64,000 nt of DNA from Klebsormidium nitens (lineage: Eukaryota > Streptophyta > Klebsormidiophyceae > Klebsormidiales > Klebsormidiaceae), in NCBI GenBank assembly GCA_000708835.1, contig DF236956.1, forward strand, positions 315,346 through 379,345, in the 5' to 3' direction. A program made the position numbers and the translations under genes. The notes beneath the pieces are model-generated. The model searched no databases and was not told the origin of the DNA. It was given only the letters and a program-made list of their open reading frames with translations. This document shows positions 63,401-64,000 of the stretch, in pieces. The stretch's first letter is position 1; the number at the start of each line of letters is the position of its first letter.

Positions 63401-63520
63401 GACTACGCTTGGGTGAGCAGCGAGGAGAAGAGGAGGCGGGACCGAGAAAAGAAGCAGCAGAAGAGGTTGAAAAAAGGGAAGGGCAAGGTAGGCAGTAGCG
63501 AGCAGAACCAAAAGGGCTAG
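57468..63520 (+). CDS. ANKRD13: ANKRD13-like ankyrin-repeat / GPCR-chaperone-domain protein
   Basis: Eight exons: 57468-57743, 58141-58254, 58558-58620, 58972-59114, 59533-59884, 60578-61366, 62196-62424, 63378-63520. They total 703 codons with stop, all in phase. Ankyrin repeats come first (SPVHAAVLSKDHAALNAIL, ALHMAVRVKDPVALELLM). The ANKRD13 C-terminal domain follows: RRLPRLVATMKRMRDFYME, FESSVIPFIGKIAPSDTYR, IWKRGASLRADMTLEGFDG, SILFLGEG, PTLWLTDGFPLRVEELLPL, KAVRRLRELLTVKMPRG and IPTIRVVVTVSKF. It ends with AIPADYAWVSSEEKRRR. An acidic, Ser-rich insert (exon 60578-61366) splits the domain. Animal ANKRD13 proteins act on ubiquitinated cargo at endosomes; no ubiquitin-interacting motif is evident here, so the role in algae is open. 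Two donor edges are duplicated in the following introns. Confidence 0.92.
61310..61765 (+). repeat. Duplicated donor edge of ANKRD13 exon 6
   Basis: The real exon end (61366, before GTGAGGCGGTGGCC) has a copy ending at 61742 before GTGAGGGGTGGCC. The reading RLTVEIPQGMFSVK stands against LLTVKMPRGTFPVK. The copy lies 376 nt into the intron. Confidence 0.85.
62370..62885 (+). repeat. Three-copy array of the ANKRD13 exon-7 donor edge
   Basis: The real exon ends at 62424 (CGGACCGGGGGCAG then GTAAGC). Copies end at 62596 and 62873, each with a GGGGATGG, G/C-rich run, GCAG and GTAAG. Intron sequence beyond (a TAGAGCAGC word and a C/T-rich stretch) repeats with the first two. The third copy is more decayed. 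Confidence 0.88.
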
Positions 63521-64000
63521 GGCGTTGCCAGCGTAGATTGTGTTAGCAAGTCCATCACCTGGCTGTGGCTTAGTTCAACGTCTGTCAATACATGCTAGCA
63601 TAAGCCCGCTTAGGGAGTTCAGTCAGGTTTCAAAGCTCAGAAATTGCAGAAAATCGAGCCGCAATCGAGCCAGCGCAAGAGGGCAGAGCATGTATAGAAC
63701 GATGCGTCAGCCGAAGGTGACCGTTCATGGACCGTCAATTTCTTCAATCGAGCTCACTCAGTGCAATTGATCCTGAAGTTGGACATTGTATTAAATTTTC
63801 GTGATCCAGATGTTGTATCACCGTTATAGCGATCGACGTACTTGCGGACCTGAAATGCGAGGCATGATGTCATACGAATGCAGCGCACGGACTGATCCAG
63901 GTGCTCGTGCAGTGGTACTAGCGCTGGCCCGGGCGCCATGCATGATTGCCATGTAAAGCGCACGATGGCGCTTGTCAGAAGCACGTACGTGGCAGCGTCC
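63521..64000. other. Downstream flank, nothing recognised
   Basis: Presumed 3' flank of the ANKRD13 gene. Only short unsupported frames. Confidence 0.5.

Noticed and set aside
1..64000. CRISPR array, rRNA genes or a bacterial operon
   Set aside because: Repeats have no spacer structure, no rRNA signature is seen, and genes are spliced and eukaryotic.

Overview
The window looks like nuclear DNA of a streptophyte green alga, most likely a charophyte of the Klebsormidium type. The organism is inferred, not proven. Support: intron-dense genes (8-13 exons of 40-800 nt) with GT..AG introns, plant-type proteins (LxGxIP receptor kinase with an RD kinase domain, plant ANKRD13, acylated BRO1-domain protein, plant ANP32-like acidic protein) and chloroplast-transit-like N termini. 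I rebuilt the gene models by hand from splice sites. In seven of the eight protein-coding genes every exon junction I could test is phase-compatible. Six of those models close to a whole number of codons; the receptor kinase cannot be fully tested because of a sequence gap.

Layout: (1) 455-1542 (+), 3' end of an ANP32-like acidic nuclear protein. (2) 1543-5490, gene-poor, with a 279-bp terminal-inverted-repeat element (2900-3178), a decayed open frame (3586-4023) and an intron-containing tRNA-Ile(UAU) followed by T-rich repeats (4173-4500). (3) 5491-11473 (-), plastid-type class-IV PLP aminotransferase, 9 exons, 484 aa. (4) 12177-18820 (+), ArsS-like radical SAM enzyme, 13 exons, 451 aa, divergent from the aminotransferase. 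(5) 21219-27246 (-), LRR receptor kinase, interrupted by a 446-nt gap and a one-base frameshift in a G-tract. (6) 31722-42466 (+), TOGARAM/Crescerin-like TOG protein, 13 exons, 1618 aa. (7) 44067-49213 (-), unclassified membrane-associated P-loop GTPase, 7 exons, 688 aa. (8) 49707-56521 (+), BROX-like protein, 8 exons, 440 aa, divergent from the GTPase. (9) 57468-63520 (+), ANKRD13-like protein, 8 exons, 702 aa.

The most striking signal is not a gene. At about ten exon edges in five genes, the DNA straddling a splice site (some tens of exon bases plus adjoining intron) has been tandemly copied into the intron 1-6 times. Copies near the functional exon are best preserved and distant ones are decayed. 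Acceptor and donor edges are both affected, splice dinucleotides are mostly kept, and several copies lie a multiple of three bases away in an open frame. The clearest cases are 40998-41770 (seven copies), 8945-9480 (five), 24480-25045 (four copies of a kinase glycine-loop exon) and 62370-62885 (three donor copies). I propose a polarised, splice-site-anchored duplication process that lengthens introns and supplies alternative splice sites. The genes do not form an obvious pathway; BROX and ANKRD13 both belong to endosomal ubiquitin/ESCRT-related families and are neighbours.
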